From IMG/VR virus record IMGVR_UViG_3300025128_000219, positions 1 through 29,465 of that record: DNA of 29,465 nt. The stretch is one strand, 5' to 3'. Below, one piece after another: positions 22,982 to 29,465 of the stretch. The position numbers and the translations under genes are program-made. A model generated the notes under the pieces. The model worked only from the letters and a program-made list of their open reading frames with translations. It had not been told where the DNA came from and did no database searches. Each line of letters opens with the position of its first letter. Position 1 is the first letter of the stretch. This DNA comes from a virus.

Positions 22982-23470
22982 TCAGTCCTGAAAGGACGGT
23001 TGTCTGCCTTTGGTTGTAACAGAACGGCTAGTATTAGAAATAGGCATACGAGAATCAGAGCTTCGCATAAGTTGTGCATTAACTGCATCCATCATGTCAT
23101 TAGCTTTGTTTTCGTAAAATTTCTGTCTAGCCTTTGCTTTTCCTGCTGGTATCTTAGCAAGAGCTAAGTCTCCACGACTTACTGTGCCTTGATACCTGCC
23201 ACCCTCTTTCACGACAGAGGATAAAGCCATTTCAGGTACTTCTTCAGGATCAACAAAAACCCAACCTTCTTGTTGTTTTTTACCAACATTAATATAGTCG
23301 TCTTGACCTTGAAGGGAGACTCGTATCCAACGTAATGCCATTTGTTCTTGATCAAACCTCTGCTGTACAGCTTCAGGAATATCAAGAGCATTTGGCTCTT
23401 CAAAAGTCCATTCTTCTTCTCTCACTGAATTTTCTCTTTGACTTTTAGTCCGTGATTCATTTCGTGTCAT
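22982..23470 (-). CDS. Capsid-module hypothetical protein, start revised to ATG at 23470
   Basis: 162 aa from ATG 23470. A longer frame begins with GTG at 23482, but the ribosome site GGAGG (23476-23480) would then lie inside the gene; it sits five bases before the ATG at 23470, so that start is preferred. The protein has a charged N-terminus, a beta-type part (MALRWIRVSLQGQDDYINVG, QEGWVFVDPEEVPEM) and a helical basic part (GKAKARQKFYENKANDMMDA). It lies between the scaffold and the capsid genes. Relatives are found in marine phages near the scaffold as I recall. Probable assembly factor or minor capsid protein. Confidence 0.72.
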   Translation of the reverse strand: MTRNESRTKSQRENSVREEEWTFEEPNALDIPEAVQQRFDQEQMALRWIRVSLQGQDDYINVGKKQQEGWVFVDPEEVPEMALSSVVKEGGRYQGTVSRGDLALAKIPAGKAKARQKFYENKANDMMDAVNAQLMRSSDSRMPISNTSRSVTTKGRQPSFQD

Positions 23471-23475
23471 ATTTT

Positions 23476-23480
23476 CCTCC
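23476..23480 (-). promoter_or_regulatory. Ribosome-binding site deciding the start at 23470
   Basis: GGAGG on the minus strand, five bases before ATG 23470 and inside the alternative GTG-started frame (23482). It argues for the shorter protein. Confidence 0.8.
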
Positions 23481-23483
23481 ACG

Positions 23484-24434
23484 CTATCTTATATCTGTAT
23501 ATTCGCCATCAGCCTGAGTAACTTTCATTTTCTCAGCGGCATATTGTTCAAGTGGTATATTCCATCTATTAGCAAGTCTTACGTCTTCTTTTGAAAGTTT
23601 AACTTTTTTACTAGAGGTTGGAGATGAGCGTGAACTCCCCGATACCACTTGAGCAGGTTGCTTCGTGTTGTCCTGCACACGTTGCGAAGTTTGACCAAAA
23701 GCCGTTTCCAACCTCTTATCAATTTCTTCGTAAAATTCGTCACCATTAGGATCATATCCTTCATTCTTTAATTCTGCATCTAATGCTAATGCAGCAGCAG
23801 TCTTAATTGTATCTTTACCAAACCATTCATTTTCTTCAGCCCACTCTTGAGCTTTAGGATCTATAGTTTGAGCCTGTTGTTGCTGTTGAACTGGTTGTTT
23901 AGCTTGTTGTTGTATATTTTCTTGTTTTCCTTGAGCTTGTTTTTCTATTTTATTTTTCCAATTTTTTATTCCTTTTAATTCTGATTTAGCTTCTGTTAAA
24001 GCTTCTTGTGCAGATAAAGCTTTTTCTTTATCACCAGAATCAAAAGCTTCTAAATAAGCTTGTCTTGCAAGTTCAACTGTTCTTTCTAAATTTTGTTCAT
24101 TTGTATTTATACTATTACTTGTAACCTCTGCTAGATCAGTTGATCTAGATTGTAAAGTATTTTGTAATTCCTCATTTCTTGCTATAAGTGCTTCAATCTG
24201 TTCTTCACGTTCTTTACGTTGTCGTATAAGTTGTTTAATTCTTTTTTCAGCACCTTTAGTTTTAATACCTTCTAGTTCTTTAGGTTCTTCTTTTTGAGGT
24301 GCAGCTTCTTCTTTTGGTTTTTCTTCTACAGCCTCAAGAACTTCTTCTTCACCTTCTACTTCAAATTCTATTTTATTTTCTTCTTCTTTAGATGGGACTT
24401 CTATTGTATCCCAACCTTCATTTTGATCACTCAT
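23484..24434 (-). CDS. Probable capsid scaffolding protein
   Basis: 316 aa, strongly charged and helical. An acidic N-terminus (EEENKIEFEVEGEEEVLEAV) leads to a coiled coil (KGAEKRIKQLIRQRKEREEQ and onwards to about residue 170), a Gln-rich linker (KQPVQQQQQAQ), a conserved-looking WAEENEWFGKDTIKTAAALA followed by GYDPNGDEFYEEIDKRLE, and a basic C-terminal part (SSKKVKLSKEDVRLANRW). This arrangement, an acidic coiled coil with a basic C-terminal capsid-binding end, is typical of phage scaffolds. It lies upstream of the capsid gene and immediately downstream of a strong promoter. Confidence 0.8.
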   Translation of the reverse strand: MSDQNEGWDTIEVPSKEEENKIEFEVEGEEEVLEAVEEKPKEEAAPQKEEPKELEGIKTKGAEKRIKQLIRQRKEREEQIEALIARNEELQNTLQSRSTDLAEVTSNSINTNEQNLERTVELARQAYLEAFDSGDKEKALSAQEALTEAKSELKGIKNWKNKIEKQAQGKQENIQQQAKQPVQQQQQAQTIDPKAQEWAEENEWFGKDTIKTAAALALDAELKNEGYDPNGDEFYEEIDKRLETAFGQTSQRVQDNTKQPAQVVSGSSRSSPTSSKKVKLSKEDVRLANRWNIPLEQYAAEKMKVTQADGEYTDIR

Positions 24435-24458
24435 TATTTTCTCCGTTAGTCACGATCT

Positions 24459-24472
24459 AAACGATTACGTTT
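24459..24472 (-). promoter_or_regulatory. 14-nt palindrome in the leader of the scaffold/capsid operon
   Basis: AAACGATTACGTTT, two perfect 5-bp arms around ATTA, lies about 5-20 bases downstream of the transcription start expected from the promoter at 24484-24512. It may be an operator for a regulator or a small 5' hairpin. No second copy is seen at the other promoter. Confidence 0.45.
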
Positions 24473-24483
24473 TTCTTTATACT

Positions 24484-24512
24484 ATTATAACATATAAATG
24501 CTAATCTCACAA
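24484..24512 (-). promoter_or_regulatory. Sigma-70-type promoter upstream of scaffold and capsid genes
   Basis: Minus strand: TTGTGA (24507-24512), exactly 17 bases, TATAAT (24484-24489), with a TG one base before the -10 (TATGTTATAAT, extended -10). Expected start near 24477, giving a leader of about 43 bases before ATG 24434. It lies in the gap after the GroES-like gene and would boost transcription of the scaffold, capsid and downstream genes. Confidence 0.75.
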
Positions 24513-24513
24513 A

Positions 24514-24954
24514 TTAATCTGATCCTCTTGTTAAATTAAATGTAGGATCAAGATCTTTTGGATCAGGAACTCTCATACTAATTTGATCATCAAATAAAAG
24601 TATTAGACGAACACCTTTATAAAAAAGCTTTGTTCCAGTATGTTTTCCATAGCATACATAGTCTCCTACTTTACACCATGCTCCATTTGGAAACTTATCT
24701 TTTTCACAATATGCCAGATCTCCCATTGCAATTACTTTACCAACTGTGGTAAGATATGACATGTCTTCCCTTGTTGAGTCAGGAATAAAAATACCACCTT
24801 TAGTTTTACTTTTTACTGAGGTTGGACGAACCAAGACATGATATCCCGGTAACTCAGGTAAAGGTGATGGATCAAGTTTTTCTTCTGGATCAGTAATCCA
24901 TAAATCATTTTTTAATGCCCCACCCATTTGTACTTGTTGCATATTATTCGTCAT
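24514..24954 (-). CDS. GroES-like co-chaperonin
   Basis: 146 aa. Residues 36-130 follow the Cpn10 pattern: PGYHVLVRPTSVKSKTKGGI with the mobile-loop-like GGIFIPDS (53-60), VGKVIAMGDLAYC (71-83), KVGDYVCYGKHTGTKLFYKG (95-114) and VRLILLFDDQISMRV (115-129). The N-terminal 35 and C-terminal 16 residues are phage-specific additions compared with the roughly 97-aa bacterial GroES. Phage GroES proteins replace host GroES on the GroEL ring to fold the capsid protein (compare T4 gp31); the position just before the scaffold and capsid genes fits this. The start is uncertain: GGAGG abuts ATG 24954, and ATG 24942 lies 12 bases from it. Confidence 0.82.
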   Translation of the reverse strand: MTNNMQQVQMGGALKNDLWITDPEEKLDPSPLPELPGYHVLVRPTSVKSKTKGGIFIPDSTREDMSYLTTVGKVIAMGDLAYCEKDKFPNGAWCKVGDYVCYGKHTGTKLFYKGVRLILLFDDQISMRVPDPKDLDPTFNLTRGSD

Positions 24955-25138
24955 CCTCCATGTGTAGACGTTTTTTATAAATTGAAGTTAAATTATCTCT
25001 AGCCCATTGTATGCCAACAATAGAACCAACAACTTGTCTATAGTGTGAATAATCTTCAGCCATACCATCGCCAAGATTATTTTGAAGTTTACTTATTTCT
25101 TTATTAAACTCTAAAACTATTTCATCCCATATATCCAT
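24944..25138 (-). CDS. Small conserved phage protein
   Basis: 64 aa, helical: MDIWDEIVLEFNKEISKLQN, then YSHYRQVVGSIVGIQWARDN. The DIWDE start and the Y-x-x-VVGxIxG core are a pattern I recall in small proteins encoded near the portal of T7-like and other podoviruses, function unknown. It overlaps the GroES-like gene by 11 bases and starts in TAATG with the upstream 55-aa gene. A role in head assembly is likely by position only. Confidence 0.72.
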   Translation of the reverse strand: MDIWDEIVLEFNKEISKLQNNLGDGMAEDYSHYRQVVGSIVGIQWARDNLTSIYKKRLHMEDDE

Positions 25139-25305
25139 TATGGTTTAAGTGTTCCTTTCTCCTCACCTTTCCAAGAATAATCATCCCATTTATTAAGTGC
25201 TGAACGAATATTACGTCCACCAGTTACATCTTGAGCATATGCATCACCAAAACTTTTATCAGTTTCTTTAACATTCTCAGGATATCCTTTACCCTTCTGC
25301 ATCAT
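25138..25305 (-). CDS. 55-aa small protein downstream of the portal
   Basis: Read by hand. ATG 25305 lies seven bases after GGAG, within the last codons of the portal gene (17-base overlap); a second ATG follows at 25302. The protein MMQKGKGYPENVKETDKSFG continues DAYAQDVTGGRNIRSALNKW and ends with DDYSWKGEEKGTLKP. The TAA overlaps the next ATG (TAATG). No family recognised, but the coupling on both sides and the good ribosome site make it a real gene. Confidence 0.75.
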   Translation of the reverse strand: MMQKGKGYPENVKETDKSFGDAYAQDVTGGRNIRSALNKWDDYSWKGEEKGTLKP

Positions 25306-27841
25306 TTCTCATCTCCGTTATTTGTTGATTTGCTACTTTTAACATATTTTCTATAGTTGTTTGATCTATTTCTTTCTGGTCATTCATTTGTTGTTTTATC
25401 ATTTCTACCATATACTTAGCAATTTCTTTATCTTTTTCAAGTTCTAGTTTATTTAATTCTAGTTCTTCTTTTGTTTTTAATTCTGCTTGTTTAATAGTTT
25501 CTTTAGATTCTCTATTAAGCTTCATCTGTTCTTTTCTAGAATCAGCCTGACCTGTAGCTTTTAACATATCTATAATTTGAGCAGTTTCTTTTATTTCAAG
25601 TTCTTTATTTTTAAGTTCTAACTCTTTAGAATCAACTGTTAAATCTGCTTGAAGTTTTTGTTTTTCTAATTCTACTTTAGATTGCTCAATAGAAACAAGT
25701 TGCTGTTCTGGAGATTCTACTTTACCCATAGCTTGATTAGCATTCATAACTTCTTGTGCAGCTTGTGCCATAGCCATTTCTACTATAGAGGGATTTCTAC
25801 TATTTTCAGGAACTTGTTGTAGTGCTTCTTGTGTTACTCCATTTATTTGTTCTTGATATTTCATTATAGAATGTTCTTGAATATTAGCTTGAAGAATAGG
25901 AGCTATACGCTGCATTGCAGGACTAGCACCATTTTTAGGATCTTGTAAATAAGCCATTTTTACTTGTATATGTGCATCATGATTCTGACCGGGAAATGCT
26001 GCAATAGGTACACCTTTAGTTGCTGCCATAATATCAGATACAGGATCAAGTTGTTGAGGCTCAATCTTTGGTGGAAGTATCTGATCTATGTTAGGCATAT
26101 TAGCTGCATTTAATATTGTACGATTAAGTGCTTCAAGATTAAACATACCCGGTGGAGACTGTTGTGCCATCTGTAATGCCATATTAGCCATCATCATACG
26201 GTGAGCGTTAGATGGAATATTAGGATCAGATACAGGTAAAATATCTATACGACCATCAAAATCTTTTTTAAACACACTACGAGATTCATAAGGAACATCA
26301 TATGGATATTTTATTGGTAGATAATCAAAATCAATACGTGCTAATATTCTAAATTCATCTTTTTGTGTTTTATGTAATCTCTTATGTACCGCACTAAAAA
26401 ATTTACTTGATGCTTCTAGTAGTGCCATAGTTGTCCCGACAGGTCCATAGGAGGCAGCATCAGAGATAACTTGCTCTGTGCTATCCGCAAACTTCTGACC
26501 AGCAGCAGTTACGAAATTTAACATCTGGAATAGAGTAGAGGAAGGCTCTTTGTAGGGGAGAGGAACAATAGCCTTTGATAAGTCTACACCAGTTGCTTCA
26601 ACCTCCTTGAACTCACCGGGTGCTATAGGATCATTGTCACCAACTATCCTTACACCTTTGGCCTTAAATCCTCCCGGTAAATTAGCAAACTGTCCTGCAT
26701 CTATTAGGGATCGCATTGCAGCAGTTGCTGACATGGTGAGATTACCAAGGAAATGTATAAGACCAAATCCGTAGAAACCAAAGCCGGGTACAAACCTATA
26801 GTGGACAAAATGATTTATTTTCTCCTTGTTTGTATCGTTCTCCTTATAGTTTCTACGAATACTTAGTACCTGTCGTGAATCTTTCTCAACAGTTACAATA
26901 TATGGAAGAAGTTCATCCTCTTCTTCTATATCTAAATAACAATGTTGTTCTAGTAGAACATATTGTGGATCATTATCTGAAGAAGGAGACAAACCAATAA
27001 TAGTATCTATTTTCTCTCCAAAATTTGTAGTAGTTCCCATAGAAGGTTCTGGTAGATCAACATCTTCATAGACACCAGCCCTAATATCTCTTTGTATTTC
27101 TACAGGGCTACGATAAATTAAATGTGTATATCTATCTGCATTACTAAGATCAGTAGCATAGTAAGATACATAAAACTGATCTATAGGTATAAACTCTGAC
27201 TTAGGACGTTTAACTGTAGCATCGTAGTACATCTTTTTAAATGCAGAACCAATTAAAGGAAGATGAAACAACATTCTTTCAAACTCATCAAAGTACTCTG
27301 GCATCTGCTCAGTAAGTTGATAGTTCATAAAGTTCTGAACACGATTAGCTTGTAGTTCTTTTTCTGGAGTAGCTTGTCCTATAATCTGTGTCTTAACAGG
27401 ACCGCTTGAAGGAAATAATTCAGTAGATGCTTTAGATTGAAACTTAACAGCAGATTCAATAAGAAGAGGATGTACTGCTGTACATGCACCTTCAAATGGT
27501 TCTGATCCTTGTTCTAGCTTTAATCCTAAAAGATCAAAGCCTCTTTCAAACATAGACTCCCACTCTTGTCTAGAATCTTTATCTGCTTCAAAGTTTTCAA
27601 TAACAGTATTAGCTATATCAGCTAGATCTTCTTCATCTAACTCTTCTACTATATTACCAAACCATTCAGCAACAGAACCTTTAGCTTCCATCTCTGCATT
27701 TTCTGTGAAGTCTACAATAACACCACCATCATCTTCTACTTCAAAGGTAGCATTTAAATTATCTTCCATAGCAGCTTCAGGAACTACTTTTACATTTTCT
27801 TCTTGAGGTATTTGCTCAAGTGGATTTTGTTCTACAGCCAT
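25289..27841 (-). CDS. Portal protein, P22-like
   Basis: 850 aa. The N-terminus is acidic; the core has EWESMFERGFDLLGLKLEQG, GACTAVHPLLIESAVKFQSK, EFERMLFHLPLIGSAFKKMY, FIPIDQFYVSYYATDLSNAD, FVPGFGFYGFGLIHFLGNLT, SATAAMRSLIDAGQFANLPG and SDAASYGPVGTTMALLEASS. The last 180 residues (after about 670) are a long Lys/Glu/Gln-rich helix. This is the layout of the P22-type portal with its C-terminal helical barrel. It forms the dodecameric DNA entry ring at one capsid vertex, works with the terminase during packaging, and binds the adaptors. The GFGFYGFG segment and gene order (terminase, portal) support it strongly. Confidence 0.88.
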   Translation of the reverse strand: MAVEQNPLEQIPQEENVKVVPEAAMEDNLNATFEVEDDGGVIVDFTENAEMEAKGSVAEWFGNIVEELDEEDLADIANTVIENFEADKDSRQEWESMFERGFDLLGLKLEQGSEPFEGACTAVHPLLIESAVKFQSKASTELFPSSGPVKTQIIGQATPEKELQANRVQNFMNYQLTEQMPEYFDEFERMLFHLPLIGSAFKKMYYDATVKRPKSEFIPIDQFYVSYYATDLSNADRYTHLIYRSPVEIQRDIRAGVYEDVDLPEPSMGTTTNFGEKIDTIIGLSPSSDNDPQYVLLEQHCYLDIEEEDELLPYIVTVEKDSRQVLSIRRNYKENDTNKEKINHFVHYRFVPGFGFYGFGLIHFLGNLTMSATAAMRSLIDAGQFANLPGGFKAKGVRIVGDNDPIAPGEFKEVEATGVDLSKAIVPLPYKEPSSTLFQMLNFVTAAGQKFADSTEQVISDAASYGPVGTTMALLEASSKFFSAVHKRLHKTQKDEFRILARIDFDYLPIKYPYDVPYESRSVFKKDFDGRIDILPVSDPNIPSNAHRMMMANMALQMAQQSPPGMFNLEALNRTILNAANMPNIDQILPPKIEPQQLDPVSDIMAATKGVPIAAFPGQNHDAHIQVKMAYLQDPKNGASPAMQRIAPILQANIQEHSIMKYQEQINGVTQEALQQVPENSRNPSIVEMAMAQAAQEVMNANQAMGKVESPEQQLVSIEQSKVELEKQKLQADLTVDSKELELKNKELEIKETAQIIDMLKATGQADSRKEQMKLNRESKETIKQAELKTKEELELNKLELEKDKEIAKYMVEMIKQQMNDQKEIDQTTIENMLKVANQQITEMRNDAEG

Positions 27842-27878
27842 ATTTTATTCCTGTTTATTAACTTAAAATAGATTTCTA

Positions 27879-28994
27879 CTATCTTAATGCATTTATAATA
27901 TTTGCCACATTCTTAATATCTTTTACATATGAATTATTTATTACTTTGTTTAACTCTTCAGTAAGTTTATTGTTAGTTATACTTTTTATTCCCCTTTGTA
28001 CGTTTTCTATATTTCCCCTTGGATTATATCCAGTAACATCTTTGCTTATTTTTGAAATTTGATTTAATATATCACTGCCCATTTTTCCACCAAATTGACC
28101 ACCTGTTAAACCACTTAGAGCCATATTCATAGGAGTAGCTTGTCTCATTAAATCTACTCCTTCAACTACAGTACTAATAAGACTACCTAAACCTTGACCT
28201 ATTCCACCTAAAGTAGCTTGTAATCCTACAGAACCCGGTCCTCCATAAGTAACATTACCTTCTTGATCAAAACTAACAGTAACACCTTTAAGACCTTGTG
28301 CCTCTAATTCAGCTTGCATTTGAGAAGCTTGAAGTTCATTTTGCTTTTTAAATAGATCCTCTGCAAGTTCAAAATATCCAGAGTTTACAAGTCCATCATA
28401 ACCTCCTCCCCTTCTCTCATTTTCTCTTTCTACCTTGTCTAGTTCTGCTTTTTTTGCATTTATCTCGTCTTGTTTTATTTCTTCATCTGTTCTCTCATTT
28501 TTAAATCCATCTCTAGCCTTGAAACCCATGCCATCTTTTCCTATATCTTTTATTGAATCTGCTAAAGATATATTGGGGTTAATATTTCCTTGTGCTTCAT
28601 CTAAATCAACAAAATCTTTTTTTCGCTCTGTTAATTCTTCAGATGTAGTTGTTGTTTGATTTTTACCTTTTGATTTTTCTTCATTTTTGTCATCACCACC
28701 CTGATTATTTCCATCTCCTCCTCCACCTCCTTTTCCTGCATTTGCTGCTGCATCTGCTGCTTCATTTGCTGCTGCTTGAGCCGCTTCATTTTCTGCGTCA
28801 CTACGCTCACTTTCATCAGCAAGACCTTGCCCAGACCCTGCTGATCCTTCAAATCTACGCACAATAGGAAGCCCTGACAAACCTTGAGAAGTTTGCATAC
28901 TTTGAGTAGGTTGTGGTGGAGACATTGTTGTTAATGAATATAGATTTTTAAGTAGATCTATATCAAGATTTTCTGGCATCTCATCAAGTAGCAT
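27879..28994 (-). CDS. Low-complexity protein between terminase and portal
   Basis: 371 aa; the first gene after the promoter at 29025-29053, ATG 28994 behind AAGGGGA. Residues 65-105 are Ala/Asp/Gly-rich, disordered (ANEAADAAANAGKGGGGGDG), followed by a charged helical part (EEIKQDEINAKKAELDKVER) and a C-terminal Gly-rich hydrophobic part (LQATLGGIGQGLGSLISTVV) that might contact membranes or pack as a short helix pair. No family recognised. Position between terminase and portal would suit a packaging or head-assembly factor, or an internal protein. Function unknown. Confidence 0.65.
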   Translation of the reverse strand: MLLDEMPENLDIDLLKNLYSLTTMSPPQPTQSMQTSQGLSGLPIVRRFEGSAGSGQGLADESERSDAENEAAQAAANEAADAAANAGKGGGGGDGNNQGGDDKNEEKSKGKNQTTTTSEELTERKKDFVDLDEAQGNINPNISLADSIKDIGKDGMGFKARDGFKNERTDEEIKQDEINAKKAELDKVERENERRGGGYDGLVNSGYFELAEDLFKKQNELQASQMQAELEAQGLKGVTVSFDQEGNVTYGGPGSVGLQATLGGIGQGLGSLISTVVEGVDLMRQATPMNMALSGLTGGQFGGKMGSDILNQISKISKDVTGYNPRGNIENVQRGIKSITNNKLTEELNKVINNSYVKDIKNVANIINALR

Positions 28995-29024
28995 AGTATT
29001 CCCCTTAAATTTTATCTCTCTTAT

Positions 29025-29053
29025 ATTATATCATACTTTTTCTAGATTCGCAA
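29025..29053 (-). promoter_or_regulatory. Sigma-70-type promoter for the late operon
   Basis: Minus strand: TTGCGA (29048-29053), exactly 17 bases, TATAAT (29025-29030), preceded by TG at one-base spacing (TATGATATAAT, extended -10). It lies directly after the terminase stop at 29055-29057; the expected start is near 29018, about 24 bases before ATG 28994. It shares all key features with the promoter at 24484-24512. Confidence 0.78.
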
Positions 29054-29054
29054 A

Positions 29055-29465
29055 TCATACATTCCAATAAGTTGCTCTTCTAGTTCTTTCACCATCTTCA
29101 TATTCAGGATCGTCAGGATGTGTAAGATTCCATGAGTCTTTCATATAGTGTATAGCCATTGTTAAAGCATCTACCTGATCATCATGAGCAGCATTTGGAA
29201 ACCTTATTAATTCTTCTACTAGATCATCTGCCCACTTCTTATTCATAGGTATCCATACTCTACCTGATTCCATCATAGGTGTAGATGCGTATACTCTTGC
29301 AGTCTTATCTCTATCTGGTGTGTAGTCTAAAATAGGTAGACCAGCCCTACGCATATCTTGTATAAGTGATTGACCAGATGCTTTCTTTTCTATCATACAG
29401 ACATCAGGCTTATGTTGGTTATACAGCTTCTGCGCCAGCCGCCTTAGTTCTGGATATTCAAACCT
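29055..29465 (-). CDS. Large terminase subunit, C-terminal part
   Basis: The frame is open to the right edge: 23 codons precede the internal Met at 29396 and read RFEYPELRRLAQKLYNQHKP, then DVC, so the gene continues beyond the window. The visible 136 residues are the end of the RNase H-like nuclease domain: DVCMIEKKASGQSLIQDMRR, then AGLPILDY, NAAHDDQVDALTMAIHYMKD. The HDDQVDAL motif holds the last catalytic acid residue of the terminase nuclease. The product packages DNA through the portal encoded 1.2 kb downstream. The ATPase domain lies outside. Confidence 0.9.
   Translation of the reverse strand, partial: RFEYPELRRLAQKLYNQHKPDVCMIEKKASGQSLIQDMRRAGLPILDYTPDRDKTARVYASTPMMESGRVWIPMNKKWADDLVEELIRFPNAAHDDQVDALTMAIHYMKDSWNLTHPDDPEYEDGERTRRATYWNV

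Noticed and set aside
24459-24480. Palindrome plus T-run read as a plus-strand terminator
   Set aside because: There is no plus-strand gene for it to terminate; in the minus-strand transcript it lies in a leader and has no U-run after it.
28649-28867. Plus-strand frame with Leu-His repeats
   Set aside because: Antisense to the Ala/Gln/Gly low-complexity part of the 371-aa protein; composition artefact.
29055-29396. A 113-aa stand-alone gene starting at 29396
   Set aside because: The frame stays open for 23 further codons to the window edge and these read as terminase sequence, so this is the end of a longer gene.
1-29465. tRNA genes, integrase, transposase or attachment site
   Set aside because: I found no cloverleaf-like segment, recombinase motif or flanking direct repeats in this window; absence is by eye only.

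Overview
This window is 29.5 kb of an AT-rich, tightly packed tailed-phage genome. Every credible gene lies on the minus strand, so the biological 5'->3' order runs from the right edge (29465) to the left edge (1). The gene set (P22-type portal, two gp4/SU10-like neck adaptors, a gp10-like tail hub, ejection-type internal proteins, no tape measure or tail tube) points to a short-tailed (podovirus) morphology. Several families here (a 230-aa conserved protein, the Cys/Arg-rich small proteins, the GDGSxLTG fibre motif, the 91-aa zinc-ribbon protein) are ones I associate with marine phages. A SAR11/SAR116-type marine host is therefore my best guess from base composition and gene content, but it is an inference.

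Layout in transcription order. 29465-24514: end of the large terminase, a low-complexity 371-aa protein, the portal, two small conserved proteins and a GroES-like co-chaperonin. 24434-20298: probable scaffold, a small capsid-associated protein, a 204-aa probable decoration protein, major capsid protein, a small beta-rich protein and a first neck adaptor. 20295-16108: an island of twelve genes, ten of them encoding very basic (Lys/Arg-rich) or very small proteins, around one conserved 230-aa protein; five of these genes (26-59 aa) fall below the usual ORF length cut-off and were read by hand. 16108-8044: a second neck adaptor, a zinc-ribbon protein, a 909-aa repetitive fibre ending in a C1q-like domain, a collar-domain fibre, the gp10-like hub and small tail proteins. 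8039-1710: two very large ejection-type proteins. 1710-98: a lysis cassette (coiled-coil membrane protein, M15 peptidase endolysin, two further membrane proteins). 30-1: start of another possible gene.

Regulation. Only two convincing promoters are visible, and they share one architecture: TTGYGA, a 17-nt spacer, and an extended -10 TATGNTATAAT. One (29025-29053) sits just after the terminase stop, the other (24484-24512) just before the scaffold/capsid block. The second is followed by a 14-nt palindrome in its leader. A hairpin after the capsid gene could reduce readthrough. Otherwise genes are joined by TAATG/ATGA or longer overlaps, implying one long late operon with translational coupling. 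No tRNA, integrase, transposase, CRISPR array or plus-strand gene is supported, and there is no gene-free stretch above 300 bases.

Most interesting: the basic-protein island embedded in the virion-structure operon, with paralogues sharing an N-terminal tag and recurring Gly-Gly-Lys/Arg motifs, one of which also occurs in an ejection-type protein 11 kb away; the shared promoter design; and DNA similarity between the two fibre genes.
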